Source of the DNA: Desulfomicrobium apsheronum
GTDB lineage: Bacteria > Desulfobacterota > Desulfovibrionia > Desulfovibrionales > Desulfomicrobiaceae
Direction: 5' to 3'
Length of the DNA: 40,014 nt
Assembly: GCF_900114115.1 (NCBI RefSeq)
Contig: NZ_FORX01000018.1
Span: forward strand, 60,560-100,573
Made by a program: the position numbers and the translations under genes. Numbering within the stretch: position 1 is the first letter of the stretch; every line of letters begins with the position of its first letter. Shown here piece after piece: positions 8,801 through 17,090 of the stretch. A model generated the notes under the pieces. That model saw only the letters and a list, made by a program, of their open reading frames with translations. It searched no databases and was not told the DNA's origin.

Positions 8801-9499
8801 GCCGTACTTGTCGGCGATGACCTGAATCTCGATATGTCTGATGGAGGTCAGCAGGCGCTCCACGTACAGGCGCGGATTGCCAAAAGAGGCCTGGGCCAGG
8901 GTCGAGGCCTTGATGAAGGCGTCGGCCAATTGATCCTGGCTGAAAACTTCGTAGATGCCTCGTCCGCCGCCGCCGCCCTCGGCCTTGAGCATGACCGGCA
9001 AGCCGATCTCTGCGGCTACCGTCTTGGCCTCCTCCACGGAGACAGCGCCTTCGGAGCCAGGCACGACGGGGATGCCCAGCTTCTGGGCCAGGGTGCGGAC
9101 CTGAACCTTGTTGCCCAAGAGACGCATGGCCTCGGAAGTGGGTCCGATGAAAATGATTCCGGCATCGGCGCATTTGGAAGGAAAGGAGTCGTCCTCGGAG
9201 GCAAAGCCCCATCCGGGATGGATGGCCGCCACGCCCCGAGCCTTGGCCAGGGCGATTATCTTGTCGATATCGAGGTACGCACGCGAATTCTCCCCGAGAT
9301 GAAGGAGTTCATGGGCGCCGGAGGTAAAGGGGGCTGTCTTGTCCACATCCGTGGCCGTGATCATGGGCACGCCCTGAAAAACTTCCTTGATGGAACGAAC
9401 GATTCTTCTGGCGGGAATGCCGCGATTGGCGACAAGAATCTTTTTGCCCCGGATCTCCCGGGCCACTTCTTCAAAACTGCGGGGAGTCTGCGAACACAT
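5807..9499 (-). CDS. Pyruvate carboxylase (fused BC-CT-BCCP) with C-terminal zinc ribbon
   Basis: 1230 residues in one chain. Biotin carboxylase, residues ~18-470, has the glycine-rich ATP loop EGGGGGRG (~174), ERDCTVQRNHQK (~240) and EVNTRLQVEH (~304). The carboxyltransferase has DTTTRDITQS (metal-ligand Asp 551), VIRCFDFLN, LGLKDMAG with the carbamylated Lys, and an HSH pair. The biotinyl domain near residue 1161 reads SIMKQEK, not the usual AMKM, though the target Lys is kept. After it comes a short zinc ribbon, CPTC...CPSC (Cys 1208, 1211, 1223, 1226), which I do not know from standard pyruvate carboxylases. The enzyme makes oxaloacetate from pyruvate, bicarbonate and ATP. GGAG lies 7 bases before the ATG. 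birA ends 17 bp upstream, so a shared transcript is likely. Confidence 0.92.
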   Translation of the reverse strand: MCSQTPRSFEEVAREIRGKKILVANRGIPARRIVRSIKEVFQGVPMITATDVDKTAPFTSGAHELLHLGENSRAYLDIDKIIALAKARGVAAIHPGWGFASEDDSFPSKCADAGIIFIGPTSEAMRLLGNKVQVRTLAQKLGIPVVPGSEGAVSVEEAKTVAAEIGLPVMLKAEGGGGGRGIYEVFSQDQLADAFIKASTLAQASFGNPRLYVERLLTSIRHIEIQVIADKYGNVFAFDERDCTVQRNHQKLVEITPSPWPGMTEELREKLKDYSRQLVRAVGYHSLCTVEFLVDSEGRAYLIEVNTRLQVEHGITECRYGIDLVEEQIAVAFGAELRLNRENCTPKSHAIQVRVNCEDPQNDFSPNAGRITRYMSPGGPGVRVDSCVCGGYEFPSQYDSAASLLIAYGPQWGKVLGIMERALDEYIIGGIKTTIHFHRQIIAHPRFRAGEYDTKFVASAPELMIYMDKESEAVRLSRLVAEISAHGYNPHVKLGEYRTKDGKRMDAFKPSLPGIEPEYYEYPYPRGDRDATLAYLRDSDHVHFSDTTTRDITQSNSGNRFRLAEDRIIGPYLDNCGFFSLENGGGAHFHVAMLANMTYPFSEAREWNEFAPKTLKQILIRSTNVLGYKPQPRNIMRRTGEMICDHYDVIRCFDFLNHIENMRPFAEVALNSRKNIWEPAISLSYAKGFDVPHYLGVVQEILDMTAQVAGCSKKKAERLIILGLKDMAGVCPPIFMTELVSAIRKSYPELVIHSHRHYTDGLFVPAMAAAAKAGAHIVDAAIGAAVRWYGQGEVLSTAAYIEELGLKTNLNKDMIRTTGFVLKQIMPYYDRYTAPHFQGIDYDVIEHGMPGGATSSSQEGAMKQGYIHLLPFMLKFLAGIRKIVRYHDVTPGSQITWNTAFLAVTGAYKRGGRRGVRRLLAVLDQVVTVPEEMLTDETRAERLKIYQDANDAFRDLLLGKFGRLPLGFPPDWVYESAFGPEYRDAISRRTESSPLTTLLDIDVPKEQQSLVEHIGRIPTDEELVMYLNHPGDALNTIKFVGKYGDCNRLPLHVWFEGLKAGDEVMFKDSQGKHHVLTLQHISRPDDHGMSLVSYSLDSESFSMQVKVAEASGKDDSGLEMADSRNPYHVGSPSSGDLWVVHVKPGDMVKKGEELFNISIMKQEKSILAPVDGMVGRVLKFADYQEDKKMVPVKEGELLVELVPAPRKCPTCSAPVTRDDFKFCPSCGQKV

Positions 9500-9516
9500 A
9501 TATTTCTCCGTATGCG

Positions 9517-10365
9517 TTATATTTGACTTTCCGACCAGCCCTCGGGACGCAGCGAACCGGAATGCAAGATCCGCCTTTCACCGTCGGCCAGAAGGATGAT
9601 GCCGCCGTCCGGGCTTACCCCCGCATACGTTCCGCAAACCGATGATCGATTGTCCGAAACGCGCACCAAGGCCCCAAGATAGGCTAGAACAGGCTCGATT
9701 AACTGGGAAAACTCCAGAGGGGTCGAATCAGAAAGTTCAGTACTGTAACGGAGCCGACCAAAATTCACAAGCCGTAACCACAGGCCAAAAATGGACACTC
9801 CGCGCAAAAGCCCGCCCAGACTCGCCGCCACGCAGGCATGATCCCGGCGCAGGTCGGCGTCCTCTGGGCATGACGCGATGTTGAGCCCTATCCCGGCCAG
9901 CAGCACATCGCCCCGCTCCTCGATCAGGATTCCGCCGATCTTGCGGTCATGCAACAGAATATCATTCGGCCATTTGAGCGTTACCGGCACCCCAAGCTCG
10001 CCCAGTCCCCGGCACATGACCCAGCCGACCAGCACGGAGAGCATGTTTTGCCAGGTGCTTGGGGGCATGGGTAGCCGCCAGGCCGCGAACAGGTTTCCGG
10101 GCTGGGAAATCCAGTTCCTACGCATCTGCCCGCGGCCGGCCCACTGCCGGGTGGCCAGGACCGAATCCCAGGGGTCAAGGCAGCCCTGCCCGGCCAGGTG
10201 TCCGGCCACGTCAAGGGCCGAGGAGCAAGGCCCGCAAAGATAAACGCGCTCGTCCGACCGGTCGGCGCAAGGCTCTCCCGGACCAAGAATGGCGGGCGCG
10301 TCAGCGTGATCGGCGGAAAATGCGTCCGTGACGCCCTCGATATCAGGAGTCCAGAGGATGGGCAT
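9517..10365 (-). CDS. Biotin--protein ligase (BirA, ligase-only type)
   Basis: 282 residues. It has the biotin/ATP loop ATRQWAGRGQMRRNW (the GRGxxxR pattern), the LKWPNDILL motif with the catalytic-site Lys, and KIGGILIE, all typical of BPL/LplA-like ligases, followed by a small C-terminal SH3-like domain. It lacks the N-terminal winged helix of the E. coli repressor form, so it is a group I ligase that should not bind DNA. It forms biotinyl-AMP and loads it on a carrier Lys; the obvious substrate is the pyruvate carboxylase encoded 17 bp downstream. It begins 24 bp after cheR with no clear Shine-Dalgarno sequence, so it may be translated as part of the upstream chemosensory transcript. The start could be slightly misplaced. 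Confidence 0.9.
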   Translation of the reverse strand: MPILWTPDIEGVTDAFSADHADAPAILGPGEPCADRSDERVYLCGPCSSALDVAGHLAGQGCLDPWDSVLATRQWAGRGQMRRNWISQPGNLFAAWRLPMPPSTWQNMLSVLVGWVMCRGLGELGVPVTLKWPNDILLHDRKIGGILIEERGDVLLAGIGLNIASCPEDADLRRDHACVAASLGGLLRGVSIFGLWLRLVNFGRLRYSTELSDSTPLEFSQLIEPVLAYLGALVRVSDNRSSVCGTYAGVSPDGGIILLADGERRILHSGSLRPEGWSESQI

Positions 10366-10389
10366 GAGCTTGTACCGGCAAAACGTGGA

Positions 10390-11661
10390 TCAGGATTTGC
10401 TCTTTTGCTTCTTTTGCATGAGCAGGCGCTTGAGATCGGATTTGTCCCCCGCGCGATAAACCTGCGCGGGCTGGGACCGCACCGGAGCGGGGCGAGGCGC
10501 CATGGGGCGCGGAGCCTCTTCGCTGGAGGGAGCCTGCTCGACAGTGACGGCGATGGGCGCGGGTTCCGGCTCGACCGGCCGCGCGGGAGGCGCGGGGGCG
10601 GACGGAACGGACGCTGGAGCCGGACGTGGCGGAACAGCGGATGGCGCGGCAGTGGCGGGCACGGCGCGCGGAGCCGGACGCGGCGGAGACACCGAAGCGG
10701 CCACGGGCGTGGGACGCGGAACCGGGAGGGACGGCCGGGCGACGGAGGCCGCCGCTGTCCCTGCAAATCCCGGGGCAGGTGCCTGGGCGTAGCTGAAGCC
10801 CGTGGGCGTCAGCGGCGAAGAACCGGCGACAGGCTGATAAAAGATGGAGCGCATGTAGCGCTTCGGCTCGAACATGCCCGTCACTCCGGTCAGGGACTCG
10901 GTGGACCCGATCACCAGGGAACCGTCGGGTTCCAGCACGGAGGCGATTTTCTCGAAAACCATCTTCTTGTCGGCAGGTGTGAAATATATCGCAACGTTGC
11001 GACAAAACACTATGTCGAACTTGCCAAACCCCGCAAACGGCTTCATCAGATTGAATTTCTTGAAGACAGCCATGGCCCGGATCTCGTCCTTGATCTTCCA
11101 CCCATCGCCCATAAGCGTGAAGTATTTGTTCAACGTCTGCTGCGACAGGCCTCGCTCTATCTCGAACTTGTTGTATTTTCCGTAGCTCGCCTTGGTCACG
11201 GCGTCATCGGAGATGTCGGTGCCGAGGATGGAAATCTGGAAATTGCTCAGGTTGCCGAGGGCCTCACGCAGGGCGATGGCGATGCTGTAGACTTCCTGCC
11301 CGGTGGAGCAGGCGGCGCTCCAGATGCGGATGGGAATGTTGCGTCCAGAGGCCGATTTCGAACGGGCGTCGATGAGGTCCGGTAGGATCTTGTGCTTCAA
11401 TACTTCAAAGGGGGATGCGTCGCGAAAAAAAAGGGTCTCGTTGGTGGTGATGGCGTTGACGATCTCTTTTTCCATGTTGCCGCCACGATCGGCCTTGGCC
11501 TTGGCGTGCAGGTCCAGATACGAGGTGCAGCCGTACTGCTGCATCATGGATTTGAGCCGAGTCTCGATCAGGTAGGTCTTGGTCGAGTCCAGGGCCACTC
11601 CGCAAATGGAGTAGATGTATTTGGAGAGGACGCTGAATTCGTCCGCGGTGATGGTCGTCAT
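10390..11661 (-). CDS. CheR-type chemoreceptor glutamate methyltransferase
   Basis: 423 residues. The N-terminal CheR helical domain includes TNETLFFRD (~73-81); the SAM-binding domain has WSAACSTGQEVYSIA (~114), LGTDIS (~146) and FDIVFCRNVAIYF (~215). Residues ~285-400 form a long proline/alanine-rich linker, followed by a basic tail ending KRLLMQKKQKSKS. CheR enzymes methylate receptor glutamates from SAM in adaptation, opposite CheB. Standard CheR ends near residue 280, so the linker and tail are an addition that may tether the enzyme. It follows cheB by 28 bp. The ATG at 11661 has only a weak GGCGG upstream. Confidence 0.93.
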   Translation of the reverse strand: MTTITADEFSVLSKYIYSICGVALDSTKTYLIETRLKSMMQQYGCTSYLDLHAKAKADRGGNMEKEIVNAITTNETLFFRDASPFEVLKHKILPDLIDARSKSASGRNIPIRIWSAACSTGQEVYSIAIALREALGNLSNFQISILGTDISDDAVTKASYGKYNKFEIERGLSQQTLNKYFTLMGDGWKIKDEIRAMAVFKKFNLMKPFAGFGKFDIVFCRNVAIYFTPADKKMVFEKIASVLEPDGSLVIGSTESLTGVTGMFEPKRYMRSIFYQPVAGSSPLTPTGFSYAQAPAPGFAGTAAASVARPSLPVPRPTPVAASVSPPRPAPRAVPATAAPSAVPPRPAPASVPSAPAPPARPVEPEPAPIAVTVEQAPSSEEAPRPMAPRPAPVRSQPAQVYRAGDKSDLKRLLMQKKQKSKS

Positions 11662-11689
11662 AGTGCCGCCACTGTTGGAATTGGCATTG

Positions 11690-12763
11690 CTAACGCACCG
11701 TGCGGATGATCTCGGAGGCGATCATCTGCAAAGGTGAGACAACATCCACGACACCTGCCTCGACCGCGATCTTGGGCATGCCGTAAACCACGCACGACTC
11801 CTCGTCCTGGCCTATGGTCACGGCCCCGAAGCTCTTGAGCACCTTCAGGCCCAGGGTCCCGTCGCCGCCCATGCCGGTCATGATCACGCCGGTGGACAAG
11901 GCGCCGTATTCACGCGCAACGGAGCGAAACATGTAGTCCGCGGCCGGTTTGCAGTTGTTTTCGGGCGGATCGTCGGTGACCTGGATGATCTTTGCCCCGC
12001 CCGTGCCCGAAGCCACGCGCATGTGCTTGCCCCCGGGGGCGATGTAGATCACATCGGGACGCACGACCTCGTTGTTCTCGGCTTCGCGGACCTCGTACTG
12101 GCACTTGGAATCCAGGCTCTCGGCCAGGGACTTGGTAAAGACGGGCGGCATGTGCTGGACCACGAAGATGGGCACCCCGAGCTTTGGGAGCTGCGGCAGC
12201 ATCTTGGTCAGGGCATTGGGCCCGCCCGTGGAAATGCCGATGGCCACGGCCTTGGACTTGCCCGTGCGCCGGGACGAAGCCAGCACTGACGGAGCCGCAG
12301 AAGACGGCGCGGGAGCGCCTGCGGACCTGTGCCTCTGCTTGAGCAGGGACCGAAGCTCCAGCCGCTTCGCAAAGGCCTTCACCCTTGGCTGAATGGCGCC
12401 CCGGAGGATCTGCACATTTTCCTGCATGCCCTCGGCGTCCGGCTTGGCGATAAAATCGAAAGCCCCAAGTTCCAGCGCGCGCATGGTGATGTCGCTGCCG
12501 CGCTTGGTCAGCGTGGAAAGCATGATCACGCCCACATCAGGAAAGCTCTTCTGGATCTCCTGCAGGGTCTCGAGTCCGTTCATGATCGGCATTTCCACGT
12601 CCAGCGTGATCAGGTCCGGCTTCAGGGACGCTATGCGGGTCAAGGCGATCTTCCCGTTATTGGCGGTGCCGACCACTTCGATCCCCGGTATCTCGGCGAG
12701 AATGTCGCCCACCACCTTGCGATACATTATTGTATCGTCCACAACCAGAACACGCAGATTCAT
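11690..12763 (-). CDS. CheB: chemotaxis response regulator / protein-glutamate methylesterase
   Basis: 357 residues. The receiver domain (1-120) has the acidic pair VDD at 8-10, phospho-acceptor Asp55 in LITLDVEMP, and the Lys of AKPD (107). A linker of ~50 residues leads to the methylesterase domain with a catalytic triad readable as Ser178 (GISTGGP), His204 (VQHMP) and Asp301 (GMGGDG). It demethylates receptors when phosphorylated by CheA. Its full set of catalytic residues suggests an active enzyme. TAGGAG lies 5 bases before the ATG. It sits between cheW and cheR. Confidence 0.95.
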   Translation of the reverse strand: MNLRVLVVDDTIMYRKVVGDILAEIPGIEVVGTANNGKIALTRIASLKPDLITLDVEMPIMNGLETLQEIQKSFPDVGVIMLSTLTKRGSDITMRALELGAFDFIAKPDAEGMQENVQILRGAIQPRVKAFAKRLELRSLLKQRHRSAGAPAPSSAAPSVLASSRRTGKSKAVAIGISTGGPNALTKMLPQLPKLGVPIFVVQHMPPVFTKSLAESLDSKCQYEVREAENNEVVRPDVIYIAPGGKHMRVASGTGGAKIIQVTDDPPENNCKPAADYMFRSVAREYGALSTGVIMTGMGGDGTLGLKVLKSFGAVTIGQDEESCVVYGMPKIAVEAGVVDVVSPLQMIASEIIRTVR

Positions 12764-12787
12764 CCAGACTCCTAGATATAATGAGAC

Positions 12788-13237
12788 TTAATCGTCGGCC
12801 AGCACTTCACCGACATCGAGCACGGCGACAAGATCCCGGGAAGACTTGAGCACGCCCTGGAAATACTTGCCCTTGAGCCCCTTGATGTTGGAAGGGGTTG
12901 GTTCCATGTCTTCCCATTTGGACGTGACCACGTCGGTGATGCGGTCGACCAGCAGACCGATGTTCTCATCGCGGGAATTGACGATGATGATGCGGCTGGT
13001 CTCCGTGGCTTTCGAGGGAGCAAGGCCGAGCTTGCGGCCCAGGTCGATAATGGTCACGATCCTGCCGCGCAGGTTCATGATGCCAAGCACATAGGACGGC
13101 GCCTGCGGCACCTTGGTCATTTCCATCTGCCGGTTCATTTCCTGAATGAGATTGATATCAATCCCGCACAGGGCCGAACCTACGTAAAAGCAGGACAGCT
13201 GCAGGGCACCCGTCTTTTCTTTGGCCTGCTGTTTCAT
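12788..13237 (-). CDS. CheW coupling protein
   Basis: 149 residues, a single CheW domain with the typical start LQLSCFYVGSALCGIDINLIQEM, NLRGRIVTIIDLGRKLGL in the middle and ISRDLVAVLDVGEVL near the end (quoted without gaps only in part). It couples receptors to CheA at the membrane array. AAGGAG is 6 bases before the ATG. It lies 105 bp after cheA and 24 bp before cheB, in the same direction. It is the only free-standing CheW in the window; CheA carries two more CheW-like domains. Confidence 0.93.
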   Translation of the reverse strand: MKQQAKEKTGALQLSCFYVGSALCGIDINLIQEMNRQMEMTKVPQAPSYVLGIMNLRGRIVTIIDLGRKLGLAPSKATETSRIIIVNSRDENIGLLVDRITDVVTSKWEDMEPTPSNIKGLKGKYFQGVLKSSRDLVAVLDVGEVLADD

Positions 13238-13342
13238 GCAATTCTCCTTGAAAGAGCTCTAGGCATCACTCATGCACCGCACACGCTTTTTTAAGATTGA
13301 AACCGTTTCGTGGATTGCGGGATTACCCCGCATCCAGGGCCA

Positions 13343-16300
13343 TCAGGAGGCGTAACGCTTCAACCACTCGTAAATGGACTGCAGGAGGCGCTCCTTGTCC
13401 AGCTTTACCTGATAATCGTCAATACCCACGGCCTTGCCGCGCGCCATGTCCTCGTCTCCGGCCAGGGATGTCAGGGCCACGATGGGCATCATGGAGAAAC
13501 GCCTGTCCTGGCGGATGCGCCGGGAAAGTTCGAATCCATCCATGTTCGGCATCTCGATGTCCGTGACCACGAGGTCGAATTTTTCGGGATCCGCGTCGAG
13601 CATGTTCCAGGCCTCCACGCCATCCTCGGCCACATCGACCATGTACCCGTCATCCTCGATGAACTTCCTGACCTGGTTGCGGAAGAAATCCGAGTCCTCG
13701 ACCAGGAGCAGATGCGGAACCCCGACCTCGCCCGCGTCATCGGCGATTTCGATGCTGCCGCGCACCGCGAACCAATCGGGCTGAACCGTCTGGATGAGTT
13801 CGTAGATGTCCACGATGAGGGTGGTGTTGTCACCGATGACCGCCGATCCGCTGATGCCGGGCTGCTTCAGGGTGAAGCTGTCGAGAGTGACCTGCGCCTC
13901 GATGGCGTCCACGGGCGGCTTGGCCAGGAGGCCTATCTCGTGACCGGCCATGAGGAAGACGATGACGATGAGTTCACCGGAGATGTCGAGCAATCCGACA
14001 TTGGTCGCCTGATCGAGGGAGAAGACCGGCAAGGTTCCGCCACGGTACTTGATGACCCGCCGTCCGCCGACCTCTTCGATCTCGGCGGCATCGATGAGTT
14101 CCACCCGGGCCACGAGGTCGAGAGGCACGGCGCAGTATTCCTGCGGCGTGTTGCGGAAGACGAAGAGGGAGAGTTTTTCCTGACCGGTGGTCGTCTCGGC
14201 TTCCTTGGGCGTCTGTACCGCCTCCCGGGTCACGCTCAGGCTGAGATCGCCCAGGCGTCCCAGGCCCGCCACATCGAGGATGAGCGCGACATGCCCGTCG
14301 CCCATGATGGTCGCGCCCGCATAGCCCTGGCATTCCTTGAAATGTCGGCCCAGCGGCTTGACCACGATCTCGACCGAGTCGTGGAGCTGATCGACGACCA
14401 GGCCGTACCGGAACTGTCCGGCCGAAACCACGACAAGATTGACATCGGCCGAGGCGCACCCAGATTCCCGGATGTCGCCGAGACTCTTCTCGCCGCGCAG
14501 GATCTCGCCCACCATATTGGAGGCTTCGCAGGAGTCGGCGTTGAGGCCCAGCACATTGGAAAGATACAGCAGCGGTATGAGCTCACCGCGCAGCAGGAGC
14601 ACCTCGGCATCGCCCACCAGCTCCACGCGCTCCGTGATCTGTTCGACGGGAATGCGCAGCAATTCGTCGACGTTGACCTGCGGAATGGCGTAACGTTCCT
14701 GACCCACGGATACGAGCAGGCTGGGGATGATGGCCAGAGTCAGAGGCAGCTTGATGCGGATGGTCGTGCCCTTGCCCCGCTCGGTTTCGATATCGACCTG
14801 TCCGCCGAGCTGGTCCAGATTGGACTTGACCACATCCATGCCCACGCCGCGCCCGGAAACATCCGTGACCTGCTCGGCCGTGGACAGGCCGGGCAGGAAA
14901 ATCAGGTTGGCCTTTTCCTTGTCGGACATGGACTTGGCCTGATCCGGCGAGATGAGACCACGACTCAGGGCCTTGGCCACGATCTTTTCGGTGTCGAGCC
15001 CGCCGCCGTCATCGACGATCTCGATGATGACCTGTCCGGCCTCGTGATAGGCCTTGAGCACGATGGTGCCCATGGCCTGCTTTCCGGCCTTGACGCGCAC
15101 ATCGGGCATTTCGATGCCGTGATCGGCGGAATTGCGGACCAGATGGGTCAGCGGATCGCCCAGGCCTTCGATGATGGTCTTGTCCAGCTCGACGTCGTTG
15201 CCTTCGAGCTGCAGGTCGATCTCCTTGCCCAGATTGCGGGCCAGATCACGGACCACGCGCGGAAACTTATTGAAAATATTGCCCACGGTCTGCATGCGGG
15301 TCAGCATGATGGTTTCCTGCAGCTCGGACGTGACCAGATCGATGCGCTGTCCGGCCACCTCGATCTGGTGAATGGCGCCAGAGGAAATGGCCTGCATGAG
15401 CTGGTTGCGGCTCAGGACCAGTTCTCCCGCCAGGTTCATCAGGTCTTCGAGCAGGCTGACATGCACACGCAGGGAGTCGGGCTGGGCGATGGCGGATTTG
15501 GGAGCCTTCGGATCGGACTTGCGGCCCGCATCCTCGTCGGCCGTCATCTGGGGCTCGGTCCGAGGAGCCGGCGTTGCAGGAGCGGCAGGAGCGGTCGGCG
15601 CCGAGGCAACGGGCTCGGCCAGGGCCGAGGCCAACGTTTCTCCGCTGAAAAGCTCCGATATCAGGGAATCAGTTCTGTCCTCGTTGGGAGTCTGCGGGGT
15701 CTGGTCCAGAAGCTCCTGGGCGAAATCGGCCACCGGGGCCGCCTGATCGGAAGGCAGGTCGATGCTCAGGGTCGTGATGAATTCGCTTCCCAGATCCAGA
15801 AGCGCGGGCATGATGTCGTCCTCGATGATGGAACCAAAAAGAACGAAGAAAGGAATGCGATTGGAAAAATCGTCGTCCTCCAAGGTGCCCACGGCCTCGA
15901 AATCGACCTTCAGATCGAGAATCACGCCTGTGGAGTCCATGCCCTTCAAAATATCAAAAATGGTCTTGTTCTTGCGCTGCACGTCATGGATCAGATCGAA
16001 CTCAAGAAGATAGAGGTTCTTTCCCCCCTTCTTGTTCTGGAGCAGATCAAACTCCGCGACCTCGAAGACCACTCGTCCCCGACGATCCCGAACCTCGACC
16101 CGGCGATCCACGGAAGCCTTTTCCTCGCCTTCCAGATTGGCCGAAGCCGCCGCCGTCAGGGCCACGACATGATCGTCGATATACGCATCGTTGCTCTCGG
16201 CCACATTGGAGATCAGGTCACGCAGCTTGTCGAAGGCCAAAAGGACGATGTTGACCACTTCGGGCTCCGGGACAAGCTCGCGGTTGCGGACCATGTCCAG

Positions 16301-16519
16301 GATGTTCTCGATCTTGTGTCCAAGATCCTTGATCTTGGTCAGACCCAGAAACCCGGCGCCCCCCTTGATGGAATGCGCCGCGCGAAAGACCTTGTTGACC
16401 AGCTCCACATCGATATCGGCGCCCGCCTGTTCAATGGCCAGCAAATCGTTCTCGATATCCCCGAGGTGCTCGGCTGCTTCTTCCACGTACATTTGGAGAG
16501 TTTCGTCATCCATCATCAT
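13343..16519 (-). CDS. Hybrid CheA histidine kinase with two CheW-like domains and a receiver
   Basis: 1058 residues. HPt domain with phospho-acceptor His49 in AAHSIKGG; a region ~150-300 resembling a P2-like or regulatory domain; a P/A-rich linker; the dimerisation helices (LEDLMNLAGELVLSRNQL, ~residue 360); the kinase ATP lid with HLVRNSADHGIEMP, DDGGGLDTEKI and GRGVGMDVVKSNL; a CheW-like domain; a second CheW-like domain starting near EKLSLFVFRN; and a C-terminal receiver with LLLVEDSDF, Asp in VVTDIEMPNMDG and a final VKLDKE. Classical CheA is ~650 residues with no receiver. The receiver may act as a phosphate sink or as the output in place of CheY, which is absent here. GGAG is 8 bases before the first of three consecutive ATG codons. 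Confidence 0.93.
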   Translation of the reverse strand: MMMDDETLQMYVEEAAEHLGDIENDLLAIEQAGADIDVELVNKVFRAAHSIKGGAGFLGLTKIKDLGHKIENILDMVRNRELVPEPEVVNIVLLAFDKLRDLISNVAESNDAYIDDHVVALTAAASANLEGEEKASVDRRVEVRDRRGRVVFEVAEFDLLQNKKGGKNLYLLEFDLIHDVQRKNKTIFDILKGMDSTGVILDLKVDFEAVGTLEDDDFSNRIPFFVLFGSIIEDDIMPALLDLGSEFITTLSIDLPSDQAAPVADFAQELLDQTPQTPNEDRTDSLISELFSGETLASALAEPVASAPTAPAAPATPAPRTEPQMTADEDAGRKSDPKAPKSAIAQPDSLRVHVSLLEDLMNLAGELVLSRNQLMQAISSGAIHQIEVAGQRIDLVTSELQETIMLTRMQTVGNIFNKFPRVVRDLARNLGKEIDLQLEGNDVELDKTIIEGLGDPLTHLVRNSADHGIEMPDVRVKAGKQAMGTIVLKAYHEAGQVIIEIVDDGGGLDTEKIVAKALSRGLISPDQAKSMSDKEKANLIFLPGLSTAEQVTDVSGRGVGMDVVKSNLDQLGGQVDIETERGKGTTIRIKLPLTLAIIPSLLVSVGQERYAIPQVNVDELLRIPVEQITERVELVGDAEVLLLRGELIPLLYLSNVLGLNADSCEASNMVGEILRGEKSLGDIRESGCASADVNLVVVSAGQFRYGLVVDQLHDSVEIVVKPLGRHFKECQGYAGATIMGDGHVALILDVAGLGRLGDLSLSVTREAVQTPKEAETTTGQEKLSLFVFRNTPQEYCAVPLDLVARVELIDAAEIEEVGGRRVIKYRGGTLPVFSLDQATNVGLLDISGELIVIVFLMAGHEIGLLAKPPVDAIEAQVTLDSFTLKQPGISGSAVIGDNTTLIVDIYELIQTVQPDWFAVRGSIEIADDAGEVGVPHLLLVEDSDFFRNQVRKFIEDDGYMVDVAEDGVEAWNMLDADPEKFDLVVTDIEMPNMDGFELSRRIRQDRRFSMMPIVALTSLAGDEDMARGKAVGIDDYQVKLDKERLLQSIYEWLKRYAS

Positions 16520-16721
16520 TGTGCGAACTCCATATGGATTTCAATTTATGAGGCCTTCTCCCGCGCCTGCGAGCGGCGGTCTCAAGGTGCCAGGGTTTTC
16601 ACCCGCGCTCCTGATCTGAAAAAGACGACCGTTAATGACCTGTGTTGGCCTTGGCTCCCGCCATCGGCACAAAGGGCGATTCTCATCGGCCACCATGGCG
16701 GGCATTTGCCGCCTGACCGCG

Positions 16722-17024
16722 TTATGAGTCCAGGTTCAGATGCTGGTCAAGACGCATCGACTTGAAAAGCTTGATTATGTTCTCGGAAGCGTTGACAATT
16801 ATCAACTTCCCGCCTTTTTTCTTCATGGAATTGTGCGTGGCGATGATCACTCCGATACCTATGGAGTCCATCATCCCCGCCCCGGTCAGATCGAGGCGCA
16901 CCTCCGCCGGAGAGTCTGCCAGCAAAGAAGCCAGCTCCTGCTTGAACTCCGGGACCATGGAGGACACAAGATCCTGACCTGGGGTGATGGTGGCAATATT
17001 CCCTTCGCGGACGATAGCAGACAT
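16722..17024 (-). CDS. STAS-domain protein (anti-anti-sigma factor type)
   Basis: 100 residues, a single STAS domain. The conserved phospho-site region reads AGMMDSIGIGV, with Ser54 in the position phosphorylated in SpoIIAA-like proteins, and KKGGKLIIVNASENIIKLF matches the end of the fold. AAGGAG is 7 bases before the ATG. It is the first gene of the chemosensory cluster, 202 bp before cheA. No partner serine kinase of the RsbW type or sigma factor is in the window, so its partner is unknown; it may control the chemosensory complex or be a member of a partner-switching system encoded elsewhere. Confidence 0.88.
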   Translation of the reverse strand: MSAIVREGNIATITPGQDLVSSMVPEFKQELASLLADSPAEVRLDLTGAGMMDSIGIGVIIATHNSMKKKGGKLIIVNASENIIKLFKSMRLDQHLNLDS

Positions 17025-17090
17025 AGGCGGCTCCTTAGGAGAAAAATCATGGCTGGGAGGACCTTCTTACACAGGGGTCCGTACGATATC

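Noticed and set aside
5807-9499. Loss of the metal-ligand Asp in the carboxyltransferase, first suspected at GGGAHFH
   Set aside because: On re-alignment the catalytic strand is DTTTRDITQS at ~546-555, so the Asp is present; GGGAHFH matches the later GGATFD segment.
13310-16765. 1151-codon plus-strand open frame opposite cheA
   Set aside because: Antisense shadow of cheA; no ribosome-binding site or recognisable domain, and low-complexity composition.
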